64,000 nucleotides of DNA from Qipengyuania pelagi. GTDB taxonomy: Bacteria; Pseudomonadota; Alphaproteobacteria; Sphingomonadales; Sphingomonadaceae. The stretch's first letter is position 1. Every line of letters starts with the position of its first letter. Position numbers and translations under genes: made by a program. The notes below the pieces were generated by a model, which was not told the origin of the DNA, ran no database searches, and saw nothing but the letters and a program-made list of their open reading frames with translations. Positions 47,746-56,289 of this stretch are shown piece by piece. The stretch is taken from contig NZ_WTYD01000001.1 of the NCBI RefSeq assembly GCF_009827295.1, positions 372,001-436,000 on the forward strand. Reading direction: 5' to 3'.

Positions 47746-50394
47746 ATGAATTTTTCGCGTTCGTTTTCGCGCGGCGTATCTGCTGGCCTGTTCGCCGGTG
47801 TCGCCGCCATCGCCCTCATGCCCAGCGCCGCTGCCGCACAGGCGATCGAAGAAGACACCACGACGCTCGATAACGATGCCGATCTGACCGATGGCGAGCC
47901 CGACGTGGCCCCCGCCGCCGGCGCCGACACGATCATCGTTACCGCCACCAAACGCGCGCAGACGCTCCAGGAAACGCCCGTCTCGGTCAGCGTGACCACC
48001 GGCGAGACGCTTGAGCGCGCAGAAATCCGCGACCTGCTCGACCTTCAGACCGTCGCGCCCTCGCTGCGGGTGAGCCAGCTGCAGAGCTCGGCCAACACCA
48101 CCTTCTTCATCCGCGGCTTCGGCAACGGCGCCAACAATGTCGGCGTCGAGCCTTCGGTCGGCGTGTTCATCGACGGGGTCTATCGCTCGCGTTCGGCGGC
48201 GCAGATCAACGATCTCGCCAATGTCGCCCGCATCGAGGTCCTTCGCGGCCCGCAATCGACCCTGTTCGGCAAGAACGCCAGCGCGGGGATCATCTCGGTC
48301 GTTACGCGCGAACCGCAGTTCGATTTCGGTGGAAGCGCCTCGCTCAGCTACGGCAATTACGACAATATCGTCGTGCGCGGCGACGTGACGGGGCCGATCA
48401 CCGACAGCGTGGCTTTCTCGGTCGAGGGGAATTACAACACCCGCGACGGCTATGTCGACGTCGTCAATCTCGACGAGAAGATCAACGATCGCAATCGCTG
48501 GGGCGCGCGTGCGCAGCTGCTGTTCGACAATGGCGGGCCGCTCACGGTCCGCGCGATCGGCGATTATTCGAAGATCGACGAGAATTGCTGCTTTGCCGGC
48601 AATGTCCTCGCCGGGCCGACTTTCGCGGCCACCCGCGCGGTCGGCGGCAATGTCGCGGCGAACGATCCGTTCAGCTACGAAGCCTATCTCAACCGGCTGC
48701 CGGTCAACGACATTGAAAGCTATGGCGGCTCGCTCCAGGCGGAATACGAGATCGGCGCGATGTCGTTGACCTCGATCACCGCCTATCGCGAACTGCGCGC
48801 CTTCAACCAGCAGGACGTCGATTTCACCAGCGCCGACATCGTCAGCGAATTCCGCGACCAGGCGGTCGACACCTTCACGCAGGAACTGCGCCTGACGTCG
48901 GATTTCGACGGGCCGCTGAACTTCCTGCTCGGCGGGTTCTATTTCAACGAAGACGTGGTGCAGACCAGCGGCCTCGACAATGGCGCGGCGGCTCGGCCGT
49001 TCTTCAACGCGCTGGCGGGCGGCGCGCTTCCGGCGGCCGAAGCGGCGCTGGGCATCCCGCAGGGTGGCAGCTTCGCGCAGGGTCCGCTCTCGCGTGAAGC
49101 CTTCACGCTTCAGAACGAGAGCTATTCGATCTTCGGAACGGTGGATTTCGAAATCACTGATCGGCTCACGCTGACCGGCGGCTTCAACTACACCAAGGAC
49201 GAGAAGGACTTCACTCTCGCGCAGCAATCCTTCGATCCGCTGGCGAACGTCAATCTCGTCGATGCCTTCATCGTCGGTCAGATCGCCCGTGCGCTCAACG
49301 TGGCGCCTGGCGCGGTGACCCCCGCGGTCATCAACGGCTTCGCCACCAATCCGGCGACGCGCCCCATCTTCGGTGCGATCACGGGCGCTGCGGTCAATCC
49401 GGCGGTCAACCCGCTGCTCGCCCTTCAGCCCTTGCAGTTCATCCCGCCCTTCCTGGGCGTGCCGAACGCGGTCGAACCGGGCAAGACGGAAGACGACGAC
49501 TGGAGCTACACGGGCCGCATCGCCTACGAGGTGAACGACAATATCAACGCGTATTTCACCTATGCGACCGGCTTCAAGGCCAGCTCGGTCAACCTGTCGC
49601 GTGACAGCCGCCCGCTGGCGTCCGACTACACGCCCGGCCCGCGCGGCAGCCTGATCCTCGCTCCGTCCTCGCCGATCCGGGATGCGGGCATCGCGGTCCC
49701 CAATCTCGGCACCGGTTCGCGGTTCGCTGGTCCCGAGGAATCGGAAGTCTACGAACTGGGCATCAAGCTCGATTATCCGGGCTTCGCGCTCAACCTCGCG
49801 CTGTTCGACCAGACGCTGGACGGCTTCCAGTCGAACGTCTTCACCGGAACGGGCTTCGCCCTCGCCAATGCGGGCCAGCAGTCGACTCGCGGTTTCGAAC
49901 TCGACAGCACGATCAGCTCGACCGACGCGCTGGTCTTCACCTTCGCGCTGACCCATCTCGATCCGATCTATGACAGCTTCACCAATTCGGCTGTCGGCGA
50001 CCTGACGGGCACGCGCCCGGCGGGTATCCCCTCCTTCACGATCGCCACCTCGGCGACCTACACGCAGGAACTGGGATCGAGCGGGAACCTGCTGATCGGC
50101 CGTGTCGACTATTACCACGAGAGCGACACCCAGCTGCTCGAAGGGGTTCCGGGCTTCGGCACCTTCGAACAGCAGCGCGCGATCGCCCGCAATTATACGC
50201 GCGAGGTCAATCAGGTGAACGCATCGCTGACCTTCGCGATGGAGAACGGGTTCGAGCTGAGCGGCTATGTCCGCAATCTCGGCAACGAGCAGTATCTCAC
50301 CCAGATCTTCCCGAGCACCGCTCAGGCGGGCTCGATCTCGGGCTATCCCAGCCAGCCGCGCACTTACGGCGTGACGGCGCGGATGCGGTTCTGA
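47746..50394 (+). CDS. TonB-dependent outer-membrane receptor
   Basis: Outer-membrane importer of 882 residues. Signal peptide ends at AAAAQA (about residue 34); TonB-box-like DTIIVTATKRAQTLQETPVS near 65; plug segments FFIRGFGNGANNVGVEPSVG and IEVLRGPQSTLFGKNASAG; C-terminal aromatic in GVTARMRF. I prefer ATG 47746 to the in-frame TTG two codons upstream. The plug resembles receptors in gene sets for complex organic substrates, but ligand is unknown. A strong terminator follows. Confidence 0.93.
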   Translation: MNFSRSFSRGVSAGLFAGVAAIALMPSAAAAQAIEEDTTTLDNDADLTDGEPDVAPAAGADTIIVTATKRAQTLQETPVSVSVTTGETLERAEIRDLLDLQTVAPSLRVSQLQSSANTTFFIRGFGNGANNVGVEPSVGVFIDGVYRSRSAAQINDLANVARIEVLRGPQSTLFGKNASAGIISVVTREPQFDFGGSASLSYGNYDNIVVRGDVTGPITDSVAFSVEGNYNTRDGYVDVVNLDEKINDRNRWGARAQLLFDNGGPLTVRAIGDYSKIDENCCFAGNVLAGPTFAATRAVGGNVAANDPFSYEAYLNRLPVNDIESYGGSLQAEYEIGAMSLTSITAYRELRAFNQQDVDFTSADIVSEFRDQAVDTFTQELRLTSDFDGPLNFLLGGFYFNEDVVQTSGLDNGAAARPFFNALAGGALPAAEAALGIPQGGSFAQGPLSREAFTLQNESYSIFGTVDFEITDRLTLTGGFNYTKDEKDFTLAQQSFDPLANVNLVDAFIVGQIARALNVAPGAVTPAVINGFATNPATRPIFGAITGAAVNPAVNPLLALQPLQFIPPFLGVPNAVEPGKTEDDDWSYTGRIAYEVNDNINAYFTYATGFKASSVNLSRDSRPLASDYTPGPRGSLILAPSSPIRDAGIAVPNLGTGSRFAGPEESEVYELGIKLDYPGFALNLALFDQTLDGFQSNVFTGTGFALANAGQQSTRGFELDSTISSTDALVFTFALTHLDPIYDSFTNSAVGDLTGTRPAGIPSFTIATSATYTQELGSSGNLLIGRVDYYHESDTQLLEGVPGFGTFEQQRAIARNYTREVNQVNASLTFAMENGFELSGYVRNLGNEQYLTQIFPSTAQAGSISGYPSQPRTYGVTARMRF

Positions 50395-50423
50395 GCGGAT
50401 CGGCTTTCAAGCATTTGAAGGGG

Positions 50424-50451
50424 AAGGGGGCTTTCGGGCCCCCTTTTCTTT
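50424..50451. terminator. Terminator between convergent receptor and ABC permease genes
   Basis: AAGGGGG and CCCCCTT pair around an eight-base centre, and TTCTTT follows on the plus strand, 30 bases after the receptor stop. The reverse strand also has an A/T-flanked stem, so it may serve both convergent units. Confidence 0.8.
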
Positions 50452-50484
50452 GTCCCGCCTCCTGGTCCGCCTGAAGCGGTAAGG

Positions 50485-52992
50485 TTACAAGGCCCGAAGC
50501 GCCTGTGCCGGTTTGGCTCGCAGCAGCGGGAGCGATCCGCCGAGCGCGAAGCCCATCACTACGGCGAGCCCCATTCCGAGCACAGCGAAGATCTCGCCCC
50601 AATCGGGCAGCCAGTCGAATTCGAACAATTGGGTGATGACCAGCCAGGCGAGCAGGCTGCCGAGCCCCAGCGCCACCATTGCGAGCGCCAAGGCCAGCAC
50701 GCCGTATTCGATCAGCTGCATCATCAGGACCTGCCGCCGGTCCGCGCCCAGAACGCGCAGGATCACCGTATCGTAGGTTCGCGCGGCCCGCGCCGCCGCG
50801 ATCGCGCCGAGCAGGACCGCGAGACCTGCCAGCACCGCCACGCTCGCCGCGGCCAGCGTGGCAAGGCCGACCTGTTCGAGAAGCGTACGCGCCTGCTCCA
50901 ATATGCCGCCGACCTCGATCACCGAGGAGGAGGGGAATTCGCGCACCAGCCCTTGCAGGATCGGCGCGGTGGGCGTTCCGGGCGTCAGTTCGATCGTCGC
51001 GGCGAGATTGTGCGGCACATCGTCCAGCGCATTCGGGCTGAGGACGAAGACGTAGTTGAAGCCGAGACTCTCCCAATCGATCGTGCGCAGATTGGCGATA
51101 CGGGCGGTGCGCTCGGTGCCGAGCACGCCGAAGGTCAGGAGGTCGCCGATTTCGAGCCCTGCGGCCTCGGCGAATTCCTGATCCACGCTGACCAGCGGCT
51201 CGCCCTCATGGAATGGCCCCCACCATTCGCCTTCGACGATGGTGTTACCGGGAGGAACCCCGTCGGCATAGGTCAGCCCGCGCTCGCCGCGCAGGGCCCA
51301 GGCGCCGTCGGGGATCTCTTCGAGTTCGGCGGTGCGGGTCATCGCGCCCTCAGCCCCGAAAGCGAGTACCGCGCCGCGCAGGGCGGGCACGGTGCGGATA
51401 TCGGCAGCGGGGTCTTCCTCGCGAACAAGGGCCTCGAAATCCGCGATCGAATCGCGCGGTACGTCGAGCACGAAATAGTCGGGCGCCTGCTCGGGCACGC
51501 GGCGTTCGATATTGCCGTCGATGGCCGACTGGACCGCGGCGAGCAGGACGAAGGCGGCGAGGCCGAAGCCGAGCGCGGTCACGAGCGCGCCGGTTGAGGA
51601 GCCGGGGCGGTGCAGATTGGCGAGCGCATTGCGCGCGATCGGGTTGTTCGGGCGGGGCAGGGCACCGGCGAGCTTGCGGATCGCGAGGCCCAGCAGGGCG
51701 AGCAGGCCGAGTGCCAGGGCTGCGCCCAAGAGGAACAGGCCCGACAATTGCCAATTGCTCGCCCTCAGCAGGGCCAGCGCGACGATCGCTGCGAGGCCCA
51801 AGCCGACCGCGATCAACGCCTGCCGGTCCTGTGCCAGCGGCGCGATCCGCGCCCGCATCAGCGCCATCGCGGGGAAATGCCGCGCGCGCAGCAGCGGCGG
51901 CGCGGCGAAGACGAAGGCGACCAGCAATCCGTAGGCCAGCGCAGTGAGGAGCGCGAGCGGATCGACTACAAGGCCGGTCTCGACCGGGAGCAGGCCGGAC
52001 AGTGCGACCGCCAGCAGCGGCGTCACCGCCACACCCACGAGCAATCCCGCAAGACTGCCCACCAGCGCCGCCGCCCCGATCTGGAGCGCGTAAATGCGCG
52101 CGATATCGGTGCTTGTCGCGCCGAGAATCTTGAGCGTCGCGATCGCCTGTCGCCGCGCGTCGAGATAGGAGGTTACGCCTCCACCGATCCCGATCCCGGC
52201 GATGACGAGCGCTGCGAGGCCGACCAGGGTCAGGAACTCGCTCATCCGGCTGACGAAGCGATCCGCACCGGGCGATGCGCGATCGGCGGTGCGGAAATCG
52301 AACCCGGCTTCGGGGAAGCGGTCCTCCAGCTCGTCACGCACGTCCTGAGGATCGCGCGGCGTGTCGAAGGCGACGCGGGTCTTGCTCTGGAACATCGAAC
52401 CGGGCGCCAGCAGCCCCGCCGCTTCGGGCAGGCTCTCGGCCACGATCACGGTCGGGCCGAGCTGGAATCCCTCGCTCAATTTGTCGGGCTCGGTCGCGAT
52501 GATCCCGCCGACCGTCACGCTGCGCGTTCCGATGGCGATCGTATCGCCCGGCCCAACACCCAGCCTCTCTGCGGCCCCCCGATCGAGCCAAGCCTCTCCC
52601 GATGCTGGCGCGCCTGCATTGCGGCCGTCCTGCAAGGTCAGCGCGCCATAAAGCGGATAGGCATCGTCGACGGCCTTCAACCCGATCGGCACCGCCTGAT
52701 CGCCGTTCCGGGCCATGGCCTGCAAGCGATAGCCGCGCGTCAGCGATCCGTATTCGGCGAGCGCGGCATCCTCTTCAGGATTCAAAGCGCGCTGCCACAA
52801 TTCGATTTCGAGATCGCCGCCGAGCAATTCCTGCCCGCTTGAAGCGATCTCGCCTTCGATGGCGGCAGTCAGCGTTCCTATCGCCGCCAACGCCCCCGTG
52901 CCCAGGAACAGGCAGACCAGCAGCAGGCGCAGGCCCTTGAAGCGCGCATTCAGATCGCGGCGCGCGATACGCCAGGCTTCGGCCCAGCTCAT
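50485..52992 (-). CDS. ABC transporter permease, YbbP-like, two FtsX domains
   Basis: Inner-membrane protein of 835 residues with an N-terminal helix (LLLVCLFLGTGALAAIGTLT), a periplasmic MacB/PCD-like domain, a central helix set and a C-terminal FtsX domain (about ten helices in all). This duplicated design matches E. coli YbbP. The ATG overlaps the ATPase stop (ATGA). YbbA-YbbP with TesA next to it is a known conserved neighbourhood; the transported or mechanically moved substrate, possibly a lipid or lipoprotein, is unproven. Confidence 0.92.
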   Translation of the reverse strand: MSWAEAWRIARRDLNARFKGLRLLLVCLFLGTGALAAIGTLTAAIEGEIASSGQELLGGDLEIELWQRALNPEEDAALAEYGSLTRGYRLQAMARNGDQAVPIGLKAVDDAYPLYGALTLQDGRNAGAPASGEAWLDRGAAERLGVGPGDTIAIGTRSVTVGGIIATEPDKLSEGFQLGPTVIVAESLPEAAGLLAPGSMFQSKTRVAFDTPRDPQDVRDELEDRFPEAGFDFRTADRASPGADRFVSRMSEFLTLVGLAALVIAGIGIGGGVTSYLDARRQAIATLKILGATSTDIARIYALQIGAAALVGSLAGLLVGVAVTPLLAVALSGLLPVETGLVVDPLALLTALAYGLLVAFVFAAPPLLRARHFPAMALMRARIAPLAQDRQALIAVGLGLAAIVALALLRASNWQLSGLFLLGAALALGLLALLGLAIRKLAGALPRPNNPIARNALANLHRPGSSTGALVTALGFGLAAFVLLAAVQSAIDGNIERRVPEQAPDYFVLDVPRDSIADFEALVREEDPAADIRTVPALRGAVLAFGAEGAMTRTAELEEIPDGAWALRGERGLTYADGVPPGNTIVEGEWWGPFHEGEPLVSVDQEFAEAAGLEIGDLLTFGVLGTERTARIANLRTIDWESLGFNYVFVLSPNALDDVPHNLAATIELTPGTPTAPILQGLVREFPSSSVIEVGGILEQARTLLEQVGLATLAAASVAVLAGLAVLLGAIAAARAARTYDTVILRVLGADRRQVLMMQLIEYGVLALALAMVALGLGSLLAWLVITQLFEFDWLPDWGEIFAVLGMGLAVVMGFALGGSLPLLRAKPAQALRAL

Positions 52993-53678
52993 CGCTTCGT
53001 ATCGCTCGCGATCACCCCGTCACCCAGCTGGATCACCCGGTCGCATTGCTTCGCCAGTTCGGGATCGTGGGTGATGACCAGCAGGGTCGCCCCGGTCTCG
53101 GCCCGTCTCGCGAACAGCAGGTCGACGATCTCGTGGCCGGTCGCGGCGTCGAGATTGCCGGTCGGCTCGTCGGCGAAGATCAGGTCCGGCCTTGGCGCGA
53201 TGGCGCGCGCGATGGCGACGCGCTGCTGCTCGCCGCCCGACAATTGCTGCGGATAATGGTCGAGCCGATGGACGAGGCCGACCACCTCCAGCTCGGCACG
53301 GGCGCGCCCCTGGGCATCGCTCTCGCCCGACAATTCCATCGGCGTGGCGACGTTTTCCTGCGCCGTCATGGTCGGCAGGAGGTGGAAAGCCTGCAACACG
53401 ATCCCGATCCGCCCGCGCCGCGCATGGGCCAGCGCGTCCTCGTCCATGCCGACGAAATCCTGGCCCGCGACCTCGAGCGTTCCCCCCGTGGCGCGTTCGA
53501 GGCCCGACAGGACCGCCATCAGCGAGCTCTTGCCCGACCCGGACGGGCCGAGCAGCGCGAGGGTCTCGCCGGGCATCACGTCGAGATCGACGCCGCGCAG
53601 GATTTCTACTGGAGCCTCCGCGGTGCCGAGCGTGAGAGTGAGATTTCGGGCGGAGATCGCAGCTTGAGAATTGGTCAC
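52989..53678 (-). CDS. ABC transporter ATP-binding protein, YbbA/LolD-like
   Basis: ATPase of 229 residues: Walker A ALLGPSGSGKSSLMA, signature LSGGEQQRVAIARAIA, Walker B LIFADEPTGNLDAATG and the H-loop Asp-rich ITHDPELAK are intact. It powers the permease that follows. I chose GTG 53678, just ahead of the family start (NSQAAISARNLTL); an ATG 33 bases upstream would nearly reach the divergent esterase gene and lacks homology. Belongs to the MacB/LolD class of mechanotransmission ATPases. Confidence 0.9.
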   Translation of the reverse strand: MTNSQAAISARNLTLTLGTAEAPVEILRGVDLDVMPGETLALLGPSGSGKSSLMAVLSGLERATGGTLEVAGQDFVGMDEDALAHARRGRIGIVLQAFHLLPTMTAQENVATPMELSGESDAQGRARAELEVVGLVHRLDHYPQQLSGGEQQRVAIARAIAPRPDLIFADEPTGNLDAATGHEIVDLLFARRAETGATLLVITHDPELAKQCDRVIQLGDGVIASDTKR

Positions 53679-53725
53679 TTCACTGCGATGGCACAGGGCG
53701 TTGTCCCCCACAAGGAGCCTCGCCG

Positions 53726-54430
53726 GTGCAATTCGTCCGTCTGTCGATCATTCCGCTGCTGATAGCACTCGCTGCGTGCGGGCAGAGCGCCGATCCCGCG
53801 CCCCAGCCGCGTGAAACCGCGCCCGTCGCGGCGAATGACGACACGCCGCAAATCCCTGTCAGCGGGCCGGAACGCCGCATCCTCGCTTTCGGGGACAGCC
53901 TGTTTGCGGGATACGGTGTCGGGACGGAAAACAGCTATCCGGCCAAGCTCGAAACGGCCCTGCGCGCACGCGGGATCGACGCACGGATCGTCAATGCGGG
54001 CGTATCGGGCGACACCAGCGGGGCGGGGCGCCAGCGCCTCCCCTTCGTGCTCGACAAGCAGCAGAATATCGACCTCGTCATTCTCGAACTGGGCGGCAAC
54101 GATCTGTTGCGCGGCATTCCGCCATCAGAAACGCGCGCCAATTTCGAAGCGATGCTCAGCGAATTGCGGGATCGCGGCATTCCGGTGCTGCTGATGGGGA
54201 TGCGCGCGCCGCCCAATTACGGGCCGGAATTCCAGCGCGATTTCGACGCGCTCTATGGCGATCTGGCGCAGGAATACGGGGCGGACCTGATCCCGTTCTG
54301 GCTGGAGACGGTCTATCAGCGTCCCGAACTGTTCCAGAACGATCGCATCCACCCGACGGAGGAGGGCCTGCAGGTGCTGGCGAACGATACGGTGGCCGAG
54401 GTGGTCGAGGCCCTGCCGCCAGCGCAGTAG
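53726..54430 (+). CDS. tesA: TesA-like GDSL esterase lipoprotein
   Basis: SGNH hydrolase of 234 residues acting as thioesterase, arylesterase or lysophospholipase in the periplasm. Lipobox LAAC (Cys18). Block I FGDSLFAGYGV with Ser58, block II GVSGDTSGAG, block III ELGGNDLLRG, and block V DRIHPTEEG with the Asp and His are all seen. It is divergent from ybbA, as in E. coli tesA-ybbAP, which supports the name. Unlike E. coli TesA it is predicted to be lipid-anchored. Confidence 0.92.
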   Translation: MQFVRLSIIPLLIALAACGQSADPAPQPRETAPVAANDDTPQIPVSGPERRILAFGDSLFAGYGVGTENSYPAKLETALRARGIDARIVNAGVSGDTSGAGRQRLPFVLDKQQNIDLVILELGGNDLLRGIPPSETRANFEAMLSELRDRGIPVLLMGMRAPPNYGPEFQRDFDALYGDLAQEYGADLIPFWLETVYQRPELFQNDRIHPTEEGLQVLANDTVAEVVEALPPAQ

Positions 54431-54443
54431 CGTCGGGTATCGC

Positions 54444-55535
54444 TCAGCGAGGCGAAGCCGCGCCGCCCCGAACCTCCCACACCGCCGCCTCGCCCGCAAT
54501 CGCTTCGAAGGGGGCGATTTCCGTTCCCGTCATCCACACTTGCGCGCCGCCGCTGCGCAGGCGGTCGAACAGGGCGATGCGGCGGTCGGGATCGAGATGG
54601 GCGGCGACCTCGTCCAGCAATAAGAGCGAGGCGCGCCCCTTCGCCGCGAGGGCAGCGTGGGCCAGCGTCATCGCCAGCAACAGCGCCTTCTGCTCCCCGG
54701 TCGAACAGGCGGCGGCGGGCATTCGCTTGGCGGCGTAGAGCACCTCCAGATCGTCGCGGTGCGGGCCGGTAAGCGTGCGCTGCGCAGCACGGTCGCGGCG
54801 GCGTCCGTCATGGAGCGCCTGGGACAGCGCCTCGAACCCCTCCGGGCCACCGGGCGCATAGCTGAGGGCGGGGCGCGGGAAAGGCGCTTCGGGCTGGATC
54901 ACGATTTCCGCCATCATCGCGTCGATCAGGGCGGCGCGCCCGCGCGACAGGGCCGCGCCGTGTTCTGCCAATTGCGCTTCTATGGCGTCGAGCCAGACCG
55001 GATCGAGCTCGCGATCGTCCGACAACAGCCGGTTACGTTCGCGCAGCGCCGCTTCGTAGCGATTGGCGCGACTGGCATGATCCGGGTCGAGCGCGAGCGC
55101 CAACCGGTCGAGATAGCGCCGCCGGTCCTGCGCCGGGCCGGTGAACAGCCCGTCCATCGCCGGAGTCAGCCAGCCGACCGCCAGCCACTCGCCCAGCGCC
55201 ACCGCGCTCTTCTCCGCGCCGTTGATCCGCACCCGGCGGCGACCCGGTCGCGCAGGTTCGGTATAGGTGCCGAGGCGGACGGGCTCTCCCTCTCCAATGT
55301 GCGCGGCGGTCAGGTCCGCGCCGATCGCGAACCCACCGCCGCCATCGTGCCTTGCCATATCGGCAAGCGCCGCGCGGCGCATTCCGCGACCCGGCGCGAA
55401 GAGCGAGAGCGCCTCGAGCACATTCGTCTTGCCCGCCCCATTCGCGCCGACGAGCAGATTGACCGCCCGCGTGCCCTTGATCGCGGTATCGATGTGGTTG
55501 CGGTAGCCGGAAAGGGAGATGCGGTCGAGCGCCAT
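54444..55535 (-). CDS. recF: DNA replication and repair protein RecF
   Basis: SMC-like ATPase of 363 residues that helps load RecA at gapped DNA. Walker A NLLVGANGAGKTNVLEAL near residue 30, signature STGEQKALLLAMTLAHA, and Walker B SLLLLDEVAAHLD are intact. The start at 55535 fits the family (MALDRISLSGYRN); an earlier ATG adds nine residues. It is not next to dnaA, dnaN or gyrB here. It ends 13 bases from the convergent esterase gene. Confidence 0.95.
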   Translation of the reverse strand: MALDRISLSGYRNHIDTAIKGTRAVNLLVGANGAGKTNVLEALSLFAPGRGMRRAALADMARHDGGGGFAIGADLTAAHIGEGEPVRLGTYTEPARPGRRRVRINGAEKSAVALGEWLAVGWLTPAMDGLFTGPAQDRRRYLDRLALALDPDHASRANRYEAALRERNRLLSDDRELDPVWLDAIEAQLAEHGAALSRGRAALIDAMMAEIVIQPEAPFPRPALSYAPGGPEGFEALSQALHDGRRRDRAAQRTLTGPHRDDLEVLYAAKRMPAAACSTGEQKALLLAMTLAHAALAAKGRASLLLLDEVAAHLDPDRRIALFDRLRSGGAQVWMTGTEIAPFEAIAGEAAVWEVRGGAASPR

Positions 55536-55600
55536 GGACGGTCCGGGCAATAGCTCGTGCACACGATCCTATCCACCCGAATAGGGTGAAATCCAAGAAA

Positions 55601-55615
55601 TGGGAAAAATTCCCA
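55601..55615. promoter_or_regulatory. Palindrome upstream of sigma-54 promoter, possible activator site
   Basis: TGGGAAAAATTCCCA has perfect six-base arms and lies about 75-90 bases before the sigma-54 element at 55691. That is the usual distance for binding of an enhancer-type activator such as PspF. The activator gene is not in the window. Confidence 0.4.
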
Positions 55616-55690
55616 ACCTTTCGGATTGATGAACGAGGCTGTCAGCTTCTCTTGGAGGGCGAATGGCGGAAATACGCCGTTTTTCGAGTT

Positions 55691-55706
55691 TGGCACGGCG
55701 GTTGCA
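55691..55706 (+). promoter_or_regulatory. Sigma-54 (-24/-12) promoter
   Basis: TGGCACGGCGGTTGCA matches the RpoN consensus TGGCAC-N5-TTGCW exactly, with the invariant GG and GC ten bases apart. It points toward the two 37-residue peptide genes and pspC, starting 54 bases before the first ATG. Sigma-54 control is the known mode for psp operons in enterobacteria, so the context supports it. Confidence 0.8.
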
Positions 55707-55759
55707 ACCATGTTTCCGTCACCCGGAAAGGCCGGGTTCAGGGAAAAAGGAAACCGATT

Positions 55760-55873
55760 ATGTCTCTCTTCAACGCCAACAACGCCTTCGCCGCCATCGC
55801 CGCCTTCGCCATTTCGGCGCTCTGCATGGCCGCCGCGATCGTCCCCGCCAGCCCATCCGTCCTCATCGCCTAA
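55760..55873 (+). CDS. 37-residue membrane peptide, first paralogue
   Basis: Small gene with a clear ribosome site (AAAAAGGAAACCGATT). The peptide begins MSLFNANNAFAAIAAFAISA and ends PASPSVLIA; nearly all of residues 8-30 is one hydrophobic helix. It is clearly paralogous to the next small gene: same length, shared AISA, A-I and PASP motifs in register. It is the first coding region after the sigma-54 promoter. Function unknown; a role in membrane stress together with PspC is inferred from position. Confidence 0.78.
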   Translation: MSLFNANNAFAAIAAFAISALCMAAAIVPASPSVLIA

Positions 55874-55898
55874 ATCATCTCAAGAAAAGGAAATTCCC

Positions 55899-56012
55899 AT
55901 GTCCGACTTCGACGGCAGCAAGCTGTTCGCAGCCGCCTTCTCGCTGGCCATCTCGGCCGTCTTCTTCGCCACCGCGATCATTCCCGCCTCGCCGAACGGA
56001 ATGCTGGCATGA
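55899..56012 (+). CDS. 37-residue membrane peptide, second paralogue
   Basis: Begins MSDFDGSKLFAAAFSLAISA and ends PASPNGMLA, with one membrane helix. The ribosome site AAAAGGAAATTCCC is strong and similar to that of the first paralogue. Twenty-five bases separate the two genes, and its stop overlaps the pspC start (ATGA), so it is translationally coupled to pspC. The tandem copies with equal length and preserved PASP motif argue for selection on both. Confidence 0.8.
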   Translation: MSDFDGSKLFAAAFSLAISAVFFATAIIPASPNGMLA

Positions 56013-56224
56013 ACGACCTTCGCAATTCCCCCGCCGGCGGCACCCCCAGCAAGGGCTTCGCGCTCGACCGCCAGAACCGCAAACTCATGGGCGTTTGCAG
56101 CGGCATCGCCCGCCATTTCGGGATCGACGTGACTTTGGTGCGGGTCGGTTTCGTGCTCGGCACACTGCTCGGCCTCGGCAGCTTCCTGCTGATCTACCTC
56201 GCGATCGGCCTGATCGCGGATTGA
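56009..56224 (+). CDS. pspC: PspC domain protein
   Basis: Membrane protein of 71 residues consisting of one PspC domain: basic lead (FALDRQNRKLMGVCSGIARHF), then DVTLVRVGFVLGTLLGLGSF and a second hydrophobic stretch. PspC senses or responds to inner-membrane stress in the phage-shock response. This is a minimal form without the periplasmic or leucine-zipper part of E. coli PspC. It is third in the sigma-54 unit; pspA and pspF are not here. Confidence 0.9.
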   Translation: MNDLRNSPAGGTPSKGFALDRQNRKLMGVCSGIARHFGIDVTLVRVGFVLGTLLGLGSFLLIYLAIGLIAD

Positions 56225-56252
56225 GGGGAGGGGAGTTCGCTCTCCTCCCCTC
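56223..56252. terminator. Hairpin after pspC
   Basis: GAGGGGAGG pairs with CCTCCCCTC, with an inner GAG-TTCG-CTC tetraloop stem. It begins within the stop codon of pspC and stands between convergent genes. There is no T-run, so it may be a processing or attenuating hairpin rather than a full terminator. Confidence 0.6.
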
Positions 56253-56289
56253 GCCAAACGGGCCCGAACGGCCCGCGAGCGCGAAAACA

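Noticed and set aside
53676..53711. ATG at 53711 as start of the YbbA-like ATPase
   Set aside because: It would add eleven unconserved residues and leave only 14 bases to the divergent esterase gene; GTG 53678 fits the family start.
54444..55535. recF as marker of a nearby replication origin
   Set aside because: No dnaA, dnaN or gyrB neighbours and no DnaA-box cluster; in this lineage recF is often separate from the origin.
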